Assembly (NCBI RefSeq): GCF_963675165.1
Contig: NC_087384.1
Coordinates: 4,271,182-4,335,181, forward strand
DNA: 64,000 nucleotides
From: Halichondria panicea
Taxonomy: Eukaryota > Porifera > Demospongiae > Suberitida > Halichondriidae
Reading direction: 5' to 3'
In this document: piece after piece, positions 1 through 11,600 of the stretch
Layout: each line of letters opens with the position of its first letter
Numbering within the stretch: position 1 is the first letter of the stretch
Program-made: the position numbers and the translations under genes
Notes under the pieces: model-generated
The model's input: only the letters and a program-made list of their open reading frames with translations
The model's database searches: none
What the model was told of the DNA's origin: nothing

Positions 1-849
1 AGAACTTTGTACTGAAATTTGGAGTTTAATCGTAATGAATCCTCCTACCACAATTGAATTACAGTCAGTGCAAATAGTACACTGAACGAGAACTTATGCC
101 CTTTAATCTTACACTTACATTGCAAATACAACAACAGTGTCACTGAAGGAAAACATACAATTGCTTTGAGAAACCCGGCAAACATTTTTACATGTACAGT
201 GTAGACACATTGTGGGAGCAGTGAGCCTCAAATGGTTGGTTGCCTATACATGGTCAAGCAGCTAATTGTTTACACTTACTACCTGTAGTATATTGTATAG
301 TGAGAAATTTTCATGGGTGAAAATTTTTCCTATTTGGCTCCAGAGCCCTCAGCAGAAATGTTTGTGGGTTCTAATATATATATTATAATTATATAATAAT
401 ATTCGCGTTTCAATGCAAGGAAACTACACCCACCAATAGCTTTGCATGTAAAATACTGGTGCATGAGAGTTTATCCTAGCTTTAATTTTCGTGTCTTCTG
501 TCTGCCCTCGAAAAACGCGAAATTTTGCACCTCATAAAAATTTCCCGCTGTAAGGTACATACTCATACAGAAACACAAGTGAATAGATTGTTGCTACAAC
601 AATTATGTTATACTGAAGATCTACCAAGGCTCACAAAGCAGGCAATTTATACAAACTTCATTTCTTTGGCTTATAGCACTGTTGAACTGTTGAATTACTT
701 GCACAGTCAACACACAGATACGTAGATGTGATCTACAACTACTAGTAAGCTCACTCAACTCACTCAAGCCAAGGACAAGGATAATTAAGCCACTGGGTAT
801 AAATTCGGTCCATGTGGCATAGGAAGTCATAAAAAACCCAACATGACAT
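1..849. other. Non-coding flank, no gene recognised
   Basis: No exon could be supported on either strand. The next P2X exon (minus strand) would be expected on this side, but no stretch with P2X-like sequence and splice sites was found, so that exon lies beyond the left edge. Positions about 380-550 carry motifs of the 'cgcgaaatt' type that recur in TIR elements near 59.5-61.7 kb. Confidence 0.5.
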
Positions 850-1172
850 CAGGGCTGCATTCAGGATTTTGGTAAGGCATGCACCTTTGGTGTATGCCAA
901 ACTAAGGGGGTCCAAGGGCATGCTCCCTTGGAAAATTTTGGATATTTGGAGGCTTAGATCACTTCTGGTGTAATTTCAGCTCATTATGTAGCTATCAATA
1001 GTGACATTACATGATTGTTGTAAATTATAGTGTTAAGTGCGCAGAATAGCTGATACTGACTACCTACCTCAGCTTCTATACTATTGTCAATATATCAAAA
1101 TCAAAATTTGTTAAATCCCAGGGGGGGTGAAATACCCCCTTTCCCCCCCCCCCCTCTCTCAATGCAGCCCTG
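850..1172. mobile_element. Short TIR element, hAT-like ends
   Basis: The segment begins CAGGGCTGCATT and ends AATGCAGCCCTG, a 12-bp inverted pair. CAGGG-type ends are typical of hAT elements. No 8-bp target duplication is evident, so it is either old or mis-bounded. The same CAGGGCTGCATT end recurs near 47568, beside a C-rich tract like the one at 1143-1154. It lies in P2X intronic sequence and has no coding capacity. Confidence 0.5.
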
Positions 1173-1324
1173 AGTTGTGCATCCTATTATATAATACATA
1201 GACTTGTATCTTTGAATACACGACTTGAAAAATCCCTGCCCCTGAGTAGTGATTTTTTATACAAATCTCTACCCTTTCCCTTTGTGATGCCATTATCTGT
1301 TATACATGCCCACAGACAACTTAC

Positions 1325-1790
1325 CTCAGGGGGAATGATGAGGTCCCCCACGTCCCAGGGTGCTGTAGACAAGCCCTCCCCGTCAATGCAGTGCTGAGTG
1401 TAATCCTCAGTACCATTGTACACTGAGGCACCCTTGACCTTGGTAGTGACCACACTAGACACAGGTCCTGTTTTTTGATAACCTTTCTGAAGCACTATGC
1501 CATACCTGCGGTGAGAAGGTAAGAGAGACAGTTCAAGATAGGGGAAATTTACATGTGCCATGAAACTGCGACATGCAGACCATGTACCAATAATTATAGC
1601 AGCCACTCCCACTTTCCCATGACATGGCTTACACAATCACATAGGCCAGAATTCCTAGCTGGACCAGCCTATTTAGAATTCCCACTTTCTTGTTCTTGAT
1701 GTGCACAATCTTTGGTGTATCATACTCAACAGCAGTGGCCAGTACCGACCCCATTGCAGAAGCTAGAACACTCTTACACCTTGCAGCCAT
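1325..1790 (-). CDS. P2X-type ATP-gated cation channel, 5' exons only
   Basis: P2X subunits are trimeric ATP-gated cation channels of the plasma or vacuolar membrane. Two exons are visible. Exon 1 (1790-1633) starts at ATG 1790 and encodes a cytosolic N-terminus with YDTPKIV, the conserved T-x-K protein kinase C-type site, running into TM1 (NRLVQLGILAYVIV). Exon 2 (1505-1325) encodes the start of the ectodomain, with QKGYQKTG, TTKVKG and WDVGDLIIPPE. In vertebrate P2X proteins the two lysines of the K-V-K motif bind ATP phosphates. The splice sites (GTAAGC, CAG, GTAAGT) keep the frame, and exon 2 ends in phase 0. About 113 of an expected 380-450 residues are present; the remaining ectodomain and TM2 lie off the left edge. 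The gene is divergent from the NOS gene. Family assignment is confident; the paralogue is not resolvable. Confidence 0.9.
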
Positions 1791-2344
1791 TTTCCAGCTT
1801 TAGAAATCACATTTATGACGTCATCTGATCATCTTATTGACTACACCCATATCCGCACTTAATAATACTCACACAATAATTAATTTTAACAAAGAAGTCT
1901 GGTATTAAACCGGGAGTCGAGTCTCCAGAGTCTGATATTTGCTTGGTCCTGCTTATTAGAGAATTTTGCAAAGATCTTCGTTGCAAGCAGGGTTGAAAGC
2001 AAACGTGCTGGTGAGTTGCAAGCTCAACTTGTAGAGCTAGCTAGACTTATAAATAAATATAACTTCTAGTGATCGTTTGTTGCAAGGACTTGTTGTCTGC
2101 AAAAAGGTTGTGTGTAGCTATAGAAAGCAAGAACTTACGTTTACTTCTAGAGCTAGCAATATCCCAGCTCCTAGACCTAGGTGAACAATGTGTGGCTATG
2201 TTTAAGTTTAGTATGTTTACTTGCATTGTGGACCCATGCAGTCTAGGTCTAGTCATCAGTGGAACATTTTTGTTGGTGTTGAGAATGCCCTTTAAAGTGT
2301 CATTAGATCTGAATTAACCTCGTGTGCATTCTTCCTCCAGGACA
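1791..2344. promoter_or_regulatory. Divergent promoter region between P2X and NOS
   Basis: 554 bp separate the start codons of the minus-strand P2X gene and the plus-strand NOS gene. Just upstream of the NOS start is a pyrimidine tract and an AG at 2339-2340 (cttcctccag), which looks like a 3' splice site. The NOS mRNA may therefore have a separate non-coding first exon in this interval. No TATA box or initiator can be called with confidence. Confidence 0.5.
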
Positions 2345-3007
2345 ATGTCTGATGTGCTGATAGAGCTCATGCGTATTCCCGGGCAACGGTTTGGAATTGG
2401 ATTTCAGAAGGCAGCAAAACCCCCGTACTGTCTAGTCAACAAGCTACTTGAAGGTGGAGCAGCGCTGCAGAGTGGCAAGATTCAAGTAGGAGATTGTCTT
2501 TTAGGGATAAACGGGAAGAATTTACAACATGTCGACCCCGAACAGCTGAAGGAGATCATGCTGCAGTATCGGAATGACACGAAACTGATTATTGAAATGA
2601 GACGTACCTCATGCTTTAAGCCGAACCAGAACGGGGACACTCCTTCAATTCAGGTCAGGACAACCTCTCCAAACAGCCCAGGCATTTCTGTGAGTGCTAG
2701 TCGATCGCCACTGGCCAATCGTCGTGAGCGTAGATCACCAAACGTGTTGCCAGATATCAACGAAGATAAACCAGTTGACAGTATTGGAATGTTGCACGTT
2801 GCAAGGCGCCCTGAACACCGCCAATCTCTCACACCCGAGACACACCGAAAGATGCCTGGGTTAGATAAATTGAAAATATCCAAGAGCACTAGTCTGGACC
2901 TGGCCAACCTTCCCCAGTGGAGGAAGACAGCTAGTCAATCTGTCAAACTGGAATACCTCATTGATGGCTCGGAGACGACGGACCGGTTGCATAACCATGA
3001 AATGAAG
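2345..3007 (+). other. NOS exon 1: PDZ domain and Ser/Arg-rich linker
   Basis: This single 221-codon exon encodes a PDZ domain at about residues 3-85. It has the carboxylate-binding loop RFGIGF and the conserved [14 protein letters not shown] and INGKNL segments, closely paralleling the nNOS PDZ. A low-complexity basic/Ser linker (about 90-200) with several R-x-x-S sites follows. In vertebrates the nNOS PDZ tethers the enzyme to membrane scaffolds, so a similar role here is inference. The exon ends in phase 0 at AAG|GTACGT. Confidence 0.9.
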
Positions 3008-6000
3008 GTACGTTTTGTTTCAGGTGCACGTATGGTTAGGCCGTATACGTACTGTACTACACTGTAGTATAATTCTATACCGTTAGAGACTTCTATTTAG
3101 ATTTACGCTGTACCAGCGATTGGGGAAATTCATTTTACCTAGTGCCCAGAGTTGTTCAACCCTCTGTCTGACATCTTCCAGGCCATACAATTCGCCTTGT
3201 CATTATTTTCTACATGTAGGTACTGTTTATACTAGGTGTATATTTACAGTTTCACCAATTATATTTTACTAGCCATGTATCTGTTTTTGCTCGTATTAAT
3301 TGGGTGGTGGCCTACGCTATGAATGTTGTGATTGACATTATGTGTTCGTGGAGACAAACGGAAAAGTGTTACATCATTGGCTCGAGACTTCCACTGTTAT
3401 GTAATTTAGTACGAGATCATTCTTTTATTTGCGCAACTGCTTGTTAACTAATATTTTGATTATCATGTCAGTGGTTAGTGGTTATGTGCTAATTGTCAGT
3501 GTGATAGAAAAATCTAATCAACAGTTGCTAAGTGTCAATTGAAGTGCAGGTGTACCTAATTAAAACATATCAAACTTTTCACACGCTGTGATCTAGTCCT
3601 CTCCTTTTTTTCCTGTTGTAGTGCATGCATAGTTACAGTATATAGTTACAGTGTTAATGAAGCATTCCTTTAATTGGGGGTATTGTGTTTTGGAATGCCG
3701 TTGCTTAACGTTCCATTCATTCACTTCTATTTGGTAGTTCCAAATGCATTCCTTAAGGCAAAGAAATGGAATGCCGAGGATGAGGGTGAGGGTAAATAGG
3801 CTCTACCACCCCTTAGATGAATTAGCCACTATAGTCCCTTAGTTTAAGTAATAGCACCGTGTGCCATGTGTTAATTATTAAGTGCTAGCTTCTATGTTTA
3901 ATGTACAAAGAAGAAATGAGGGTAGCATTGCTGGGCTTAGGGTGTCTCCATAGTGTGTAGACTTTGGTTGTAGACTGTCTGAACTTGTTACAAATGTGTG
4001 TAAAAAGGGGTTGTCTGTGTGTGTCAACCCATGTTCATGCATGTAGTAAGCAATGACACTTATTCATTCCAAACTAAGTAGCTGCACCCATAGATACAGA
4101 GTGCATATCATGCATGGTGGCTTGCTAGCAGCTAGTACACAATGGTTTCTGTTTTGTGTCAAGGTGAAGTGTTGATGTACTCTGTGGTGTGCCTTGTGGT
4201 TATGCTCAATTACTTCCTCTCAACCCTGTATTTTCTCTTCTGTGCATGGAACTAAATCTGACCTGGGAAGGTGCCCATTGTACTGCTTTCCTACGGGTAA
4301 TAACCACTAAACCCCCAAGATTTAAATATAGCCAGTAAGTGGAAGTTTATACATGTATTCCTTTACAATCCCCAATCCCTGCACACACGCACAGTACAGG
4401 GACACTGGATGCACAGCCAACCATTGCGTTGGATCCCAAATGAACCCCAAAGCCTCTCAATCTAAGAGAGAGTATGCCACCCCTCGCAATAAAGAGGAGA
4501 TTCTCCCATTGGCAGAGGACTTCATCAAACAGTACTATGATTCAAAGAAACAGTAAGTGGCAGTGTATAGAGTCTGGTTTCGGCACTTCTGCTTGGTGGA
4601 AAACTAAGTCTGTAGGTGCTTTAATAACCAGAGAGACTGTACTTGTTTGGTATTAAGTTTAATGCTAGGCAGAGCTGTAGCATTAACTATTGGAGCAAAG
4701 GTGCATAGGTGCATATCAATATTTGACAACAAAATAGCTATGATGTTATTCGTTTAAACATTACATAATGTTACATTCCACACCAGATTCCCATATTTAT
4801 ACTTGAATTAACTCTCCCTATTTCTTGCAAAAGAGGAAAGCATGCATGAATAATGTTATAGTTTCAGTTACAGTCTTTAAGTTTCAGAACACCTGAAAAC
4901 TGGAATCACCTGTATATAATTAAATCATTACTGTGTCATTTTCCTAGGAGTTCTGTTGTGATTTACCTCTATAATAATACACTGCTAGAAGCAAACACTG
5001 CAACTCTATAGTCTGCATCTTGAAGTAATCACCACTCCCACATGCAGTGACACTGTAAATACACAATCACAGTCATGCATGTGAGGGTGATGCGTGTGCA
5101 TGCAGACACCAACATGTATGTATAACCACTCACACAACCCCCCCCCCCCAACGTACACACAGAGCTCTGGGTTCAAACTACGACAAGAAGTACATGAATC
5201 GACTGCATGAGGTGAGGGAAGAAATCGAGAAGACTAGCTTCTTCGACTTGACATATGAGGAGCTCAGTTTTGGGGCCAGGACTGCCTGGAGAAATGCCTC
5301 TCGCTGCGTTAACAGAATTGTCTGGAGACAGCTCGAGGTGAGCAGGAGAGCAATAGTATGTATACTGTGTCTATATTTCTGACACCTTGTCATTGTATGT
5401 ATAAGTACCAAAATCTAGACGTAATTTCGGTTACCCTGTGATGGAAATAGAGTTTGCACATAACTATGTAGATTGAGCATTCCTACATGTACTTCACTAT
5501 TACATGTAGTGGTCAGGGTTTAGCATGGATGCTGTCTTTTATTGAATTCTTTGTGGTAGGCGAGTCACTTCCCTCCTGAATGCAAGTACTGTGTAGGTAC
5601 TCCCACAGCTGGCTGTTGTGGCTAGGGGTAACTGCAAATTAAGTTATGGCTGCAATTAATGCAATACATGTACAATGTATATGATCCAGCTTGAACTACA
5701 TTTTAAGTGCAATTGCTAGATCGAAGTTATGGTGGGTGGTTCTCTATAGTGTTAATTCTTAGTAGTTGGATTGCGTATAAAGTAGATTTACCTCGTTGAT
5801 CGATGATTATACAAGCTTCATAGTAATTATATCCCTTTTCTTGTGGCCCAGATATACGTGTGTCTGCTCTTATGCTATACTGTGTTGCAGGAGTTCAAGT
5901 CCATTGTGAATACACACACACACCCACACACACACACACACAGTTGCTAGACGCTCGAAATGTTACCACCGCAAAAGAAATGTTTGAAGCTGTATGCCAC

Positions 6001-8625
6001 CACATAAGGTATTCAAACAACGGAGGAAACCTCAGGTATGCAGCAGTATTTAATTAGTATCACCTTTTTATCACCTTTTCAATATCCCTGACTGTTTTTC
6101 CGTATTTGTTAATTAATTATTTTCAAAGCCCTTGTCACGTTGCTATGCATAGGTGACAGACACCTCGTGAATATCATTATAAGCAGCGATGTGTTGTTAG
6201 ACTAGTACACAGGGAATTTCCACCATGCATTTCTAAAAGCATACATGCACATGCATTGATTCATTGTGTGTTTTGTTATTAGCACAATTTAGCATTAATT
6301 ACAAAATTGCTAAATTAGTACCCTGGTTATACTAAACACCATAGTAGTGGTGATCAGCCTTAATTATATTATGTGCATGATAATTAGTACTCACAGAGGC
6401 GGTAATTATGACAACATTGCGTGCAGTATAGGGCTAAGGATTCGAAATGAAGGGAGTTGTAGGAACAGGACTTCTTCCCAGGATGTTCGACTCTCTCTAC
6501 TCTGGCCCGATTCTTGACATGCCAGACTAGCTCTAGCTTGCCCCTCGATATGCCGTCTTGCACGTGATGATGTCGTAGCTCCTCTGTTACACTCCTTAAG
6601 CATTGTAATGTTACATGTATTATACGACATTTTGAACTAATAGTTTCGCGGTCATTTTCCATACATTTGCCTTTTGTTATAGCTAGTGCATTCCATACAC
6701 AATACAGTTGTTGGAAGTATGCATGGTTATGTTAGGCTACTACTGTGTGGAGGGTTTGCGATTGAGACTAGCTTTCACTTACACTTAGACATTACACATA
6801 ATGATGCATTCTTTGTTTAAGCATTTCTGTCAAAGTATAATATATTATACTATGGATAATGTTAGTGATCTTCATTTAATGTTTCTCACCATTGAATGCA
6901 CGTGTCCTTGTCCTGTACATACTCCACATGCTTTTACACGTCAGCATACTTGTGTTAATTGGTTGAAGTATGTACTTCGAGAAAATAATGTCGAGAATAG
7001 ACTGTCTAAGGATCAAAGTGGATTCCTTTACAATAGATCGTATATTAGATTCGACCTTGATGTAGTGCTGCTACATATAGTTGGTGATACACACTATTTT
7101 CAGGTTATGCTTACAGTGTTTGTATACAAACGTAATTAATACACTACAATAGTAGTACGTTTACGTCTTGTTACATAGTCTGCAATATAGTATTGGTACT
7201 AAAGTATACGTATATCTCTTTCATGTATTCAGTTTGCTTTTCCCTTGCAGATCAACAATCACTGTGTTTGCTCCTCGTAAAAAGAAGAACGCCGACTTCC
7301 GTGTCTGGAACATCCAGTTGATCAGTTATGCTGGCTACAAGAATGCAGACAATTCAATCTTGGGGGACCCAGCTAGAGTGGAGTTTACTGAGGTACTTCA
7401 TAGCACAGTTGACCTTTAAATACTATTGGTTGTTACATACCTGTGTTTATAATGGGATAGTAAGTTTATGCCCACATGGCATGTGTACAAGTCCGGCTCT
7501 AGTTGTAAAAACTATGCTCATGGAACATTAATTAAGCTCTGCTCATAACATTAATTAAGCTTTATTTGCTTTGATGCGAGCTAGTGATGCATCACCCAGT
7601 GAAGGGGGTACGTGATTAGCACCTTAGGGTGAAGGGGGTACGTGATTAGCACCTTAGGGTGCTGCGCATGTGTATCAATATTATTCTCTGAATTTCGTGC
7701 GTTAATAAATAAATTACTTTTTCTGTGAGCCATTGTTTATGATCAGTATTTTCTGTGACTTCCCAAATCAATTAATTGACCAACGGTGTAGACTTTATGG
7801 TTTTAGTAGCTCAGCTGTACAAATTTAACTACACATGCATGTACTTATCGGGATGCTTATAGCCTAAGGTACAGGTTGTGTAATGTGACCAACTGAGATA
7901 AAGCCTCGGTGTGCATGCGCAAGTTACACGGTATAGTGTGTTGGTGTGTGTAGACTGCTACAGCTGCTCAAGGATCAATGAAGTACAAGTAAGAGTTTCT
8001 ATAGGTTCTAGTCATGGATTTCTATTCGTGGATTTGCAAAATAATACTAGGTTCTCGAGTTATACCTAGTTTGCTTACTTGGAATGCCATTGCAGCCTTT
8101 TCAGAAGACTTACATAAGTCACATGTAGTACTATCCACCCATAATAATTTATGATCATCGCCTTTGTCACAGCGTGCAGTGGGTGATTAATACACCTTAT
8201 TCAGTGTACATTGTAATGTTACTTTTCTCCCTCAGGTGTGCATGCGTCTTGGCTGGCAGCCCCCAAAGGTAAGGACAGCTTGGGACGTCCTCCCTCTAGT
8301 CTTGCAAGCTAGTACCGGCGAACCAGAGATCTTCGATATACCCAAAGAGATTGTGCTCGATACTGTTATCTCACATCCAGAGTACGTATGCATGCAGTCT
8401 CTCACTACAATACTTGTATGATCAATAATAATATAATTTAAGTACAGTGTAATTATGCGTCACTGAATATACTAACTGTACATGATGTTTGGCTTACCTA
8501 AGTTCTGAAATACAAGTAGCACGTACGTACATTATTTTTAGTATTCATGTTTAGAAAGAAAGGGGAGAAAGTGGGGGAGTGTGGGAAAGAAAGGGAGAGG
8601 TCTGATTGTAACAATATCCCCCTCT

Positions 8626-8680
<55 letters not shown>

Positions 8681-11600
8681 CTACGACTGGTTCGAGAAGA
8701 AGTTGGGCTTGCGTTGGTATGCTCTGCCTGCTGTATCAAATGTCGCCTTGGATGTGGGCGGTATCGAGTTCCCTGCAGCACCCTTCAGCGGTTGGTACAT
8801 GTGCACTGAGATAGCACGTGACCTAGGAGATGCTAACAGATACAACAAGCTCAAGGTGAGTGGGCTCGGCAGGTGAAGACATAAAGACCTAGGATATTGT
8901 ATTGTTGGTTGGCTGGTTGCTAGCTAGAATGTACAGTAAATGTACGTCGACCTCCTTTTTGGTATTGGGAGGATATGTCATGTATCACTATTAACATCCA
9001 GTTTTGGGTAGAGGGGATTTCATGTCTACCTGGAATTAGTCTGCATGTATATTATTTAGCAGGCTTCAGGATATCCCTAATACATTGTAGCTATGGCAAC
9101 TCTATTATGTAGTAAGTACACGATACTTCCTGTCTGTTTCCTCTCCCACACCTTGCTCAAAGCCAAGCTCCATTGAACCCTAGTGAAGGTCAACCTTAAA
9201 AACATTCCCCCAGTGTTTGTGTGGGTGGTTGTGGTGGCTGAGAAGAGCCTCACTAACTACATAGCTGTACCATCACTCCCTGTGTGTGGGAGAGTGGTGT
9301 ATTCTAGACAGTAGACTCTCCACAACATTAGTTAGCCAGACTAGGTGGTTTTGAGGGCTGCCATTGTGTCTGAACCACAACATGCAACTAGTTTGATCAA
9401 AGGTCACCTTGGTACACAGTGTGTTGGTGTAGTGGTGGCTTGGTGGGTTGTGTGAGTGCATGTCAGAGGAGGATAGCGGGTGCATGTGCAGATACCAGAG
9501 ATATTTGTGCCAATATTAAGGGCCTGGGAGATTTACCGCGGAAGGTTTAACTTTTGTGGGGTAGTTACAATTCCCCTGTGACAATTTTGTTTTGTGTTCA
9601 TAGATCAGTATGTTAATTACTAAACATGTGGTGTGTTTCCGTGCAGCCCATAGCTTTAGAAATGGGTCTGAACATTCAGACGTATAAGCTGTGGAAGGAC
9701 AGGGCCATGCTTGAACTCAATGTGGCAATTCTGCACAGCTTCCAGGTAAAATAACGTACACATGCAGTCAATAGTTCCATTACAGCATTTGTGCAAGCCT
9801 TTAATTAAAGTAACCAAAAGCTCTTGTAGTCGATTATGTATACCTTAGTATTATAGTACTTTCCTAGTCTGCCCTGAGGCAGTTTGCTCTATATCCTCCC
9901 TTGTCTAGATGTATTTCCTGCCATATTTAGTATCATGCTCACATGCACCCTTCGATCCTTTGATCTATCCACAAGGCTTGTTGTTTTATGCATGCACACT
10001 GTATATACCCTTTTGTTACAACTACATGTATACACTTTTCTGTCTCTCACCAATTTTAGAAAGCACGTATCTCGGTCACGGACCACCATGCTGCCACAGA
10101 GGGATTCATGACCCATTTTAAGACAGAGACTCAGTCGAGGGGTGGATGTCCCGCTGACTGGGTGTGGATAGTCCCACCCATCTCTGGCAGCGTTACTCCA
10201 GTATTCCATCAGGTGAGTATGCTTTTAACTATAGTAGCTAGTTCACTATACAGTTTGTATATCACTGTAGCTAGTACAGCGAGAAAGTTTAGCGTACAAT
10301 GTTCATTACGAAAATGACTTACTTGTGCATGTAGCTTGCAAGTTAAATATTAATTAATATTGTGTTTTCTCCTACAGGAAATGCTGCTGTACCATTTGAG
10401 CCCCTGCTACCAGTACCAAGACGACCCGTGGAAGCACTACAACTTCGGGGTTGCACAAGGCAGACAAAAGATCCTGCCATTCAAGAAGGTTGCCTTGTGA
10501 GTGTGTAGTAGTTTGGTGTTGGTGTGTGTGTGCATGACGACAATTGGTACGTATATTTTGTCCACTAATAATCATTATGATGACGATTTGGAGATGATAA
10601 ACAGATTCGTATAATTATACGGATATTACTTTCACAATAGATTGGTGCAGTTTTTGCTTGCTCCTTGTCAGGAAGTTAATGAGCGTGTACATTATGTGTT
10701 ATTACGTAAATGTACATAGTCACATGCACACGTGCAATAGTACCCTCGCCTATTCATACCCCACCTACCACAACACTACAAACACAGTATGGTCCAGAAA
10801 ATGATGAAAATTTTCGGCAAGATTTACCAGAAGCGAGTCAAAGCCACGATCCTGTACGCCTCTGAGACAGGTCGCTCTAAGAACTATGCTAGCGTGGTGA
10901 ATGACGTGTTTGGGCGTGTGTTTGCTACCAAGTTGATGTGTATGGAGGACTACGACAGAGCTAACCTGGAGCAGGAGCAGATGTTACTGATTGTGACAAG
11001 CACCTTTGGCAGTGGAGACCCTCCTGCTAACGGAGAGGTAGGTGGGGCTTATTGTTAGCTTGTACATGTTGTTAGCTTGTACATGCATGCATGACTCGTA
11101 CTGGTAAAGAGTTAAACCTAGTGCTTTAATGTACGTACTGGTACATATACAATACATGCATCAATCCTATGACTGCATCTCATGTATACGTACACTACAT
11201 CTGTACATATACGTATACAGCCTAGTGTCTACATGTACTTGTATAATTGTATGCACATGCAGTGACTCTCTGATTCCTATACAGATGTTTGGTCGATACT
11301 TGTTGGACCTTCGTAACGGGTCCTCTGCCCACGGCCTGGCCGCTGCACCCACTCCTCGCTCCCATCGGATGAGCACCGTTGTTGCTCCAACTAGAGAGCA
11401 CCTCCAGCAGGGAGGTTCGCCCGGTAGAAGTGCAGCAGGACCACTCACACAAGTCAAGTGAGCACACCACTCTTGTACAGGGTATGCAGCTGCAGTAACA
11501 CTGTACGGCAACGGGTGTACGCAGCTAATTAATGCTCTATACATTCAGCCTTTAAATGATCATGAAACAGATACTTTCGTACACTGTACATATAATAATA

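Larger units (their letters stand above)
4395..10496 (+). other. NOS oxygenase (haem/BH4) exons 2-10
   Basis: Exon 2 has the zinc-tetrathiolate motif C-x4-C (GCTANHC, residues 227 and 232). Exon 3 carries the proximal haem ligand in RNASRCVNR (Cys322). Exons 4-6 carry GNLR, FRVWN and the DVLPL segment. Exon 7 has the substrate pocket [11 protein letters not shown], with the arginine-binding Glu at 502. A Cys replaces the usual Gly before Thr-Glu. Exon 9 has [13 protein letters not shown] and VFHQ of the BH4/dimer interface. All known catalytic positions I could check are present, so the domain is probably active. Confidence 0.92.

Noticed and set aside
2324-2344. Earlier in-frame ATG for NOS
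   Set aside because: It lies within a pyrimidine tract ending in AG, so it is probably intronic; MSDVL at 2345 fits the PDZ start.
8547-8876. Plus-strand frame with a His-Thr run overlapping NOS exon 7
   Set aside because: The His-Thr run is intronic AC repeat; only the part from 8681 is a real exon.
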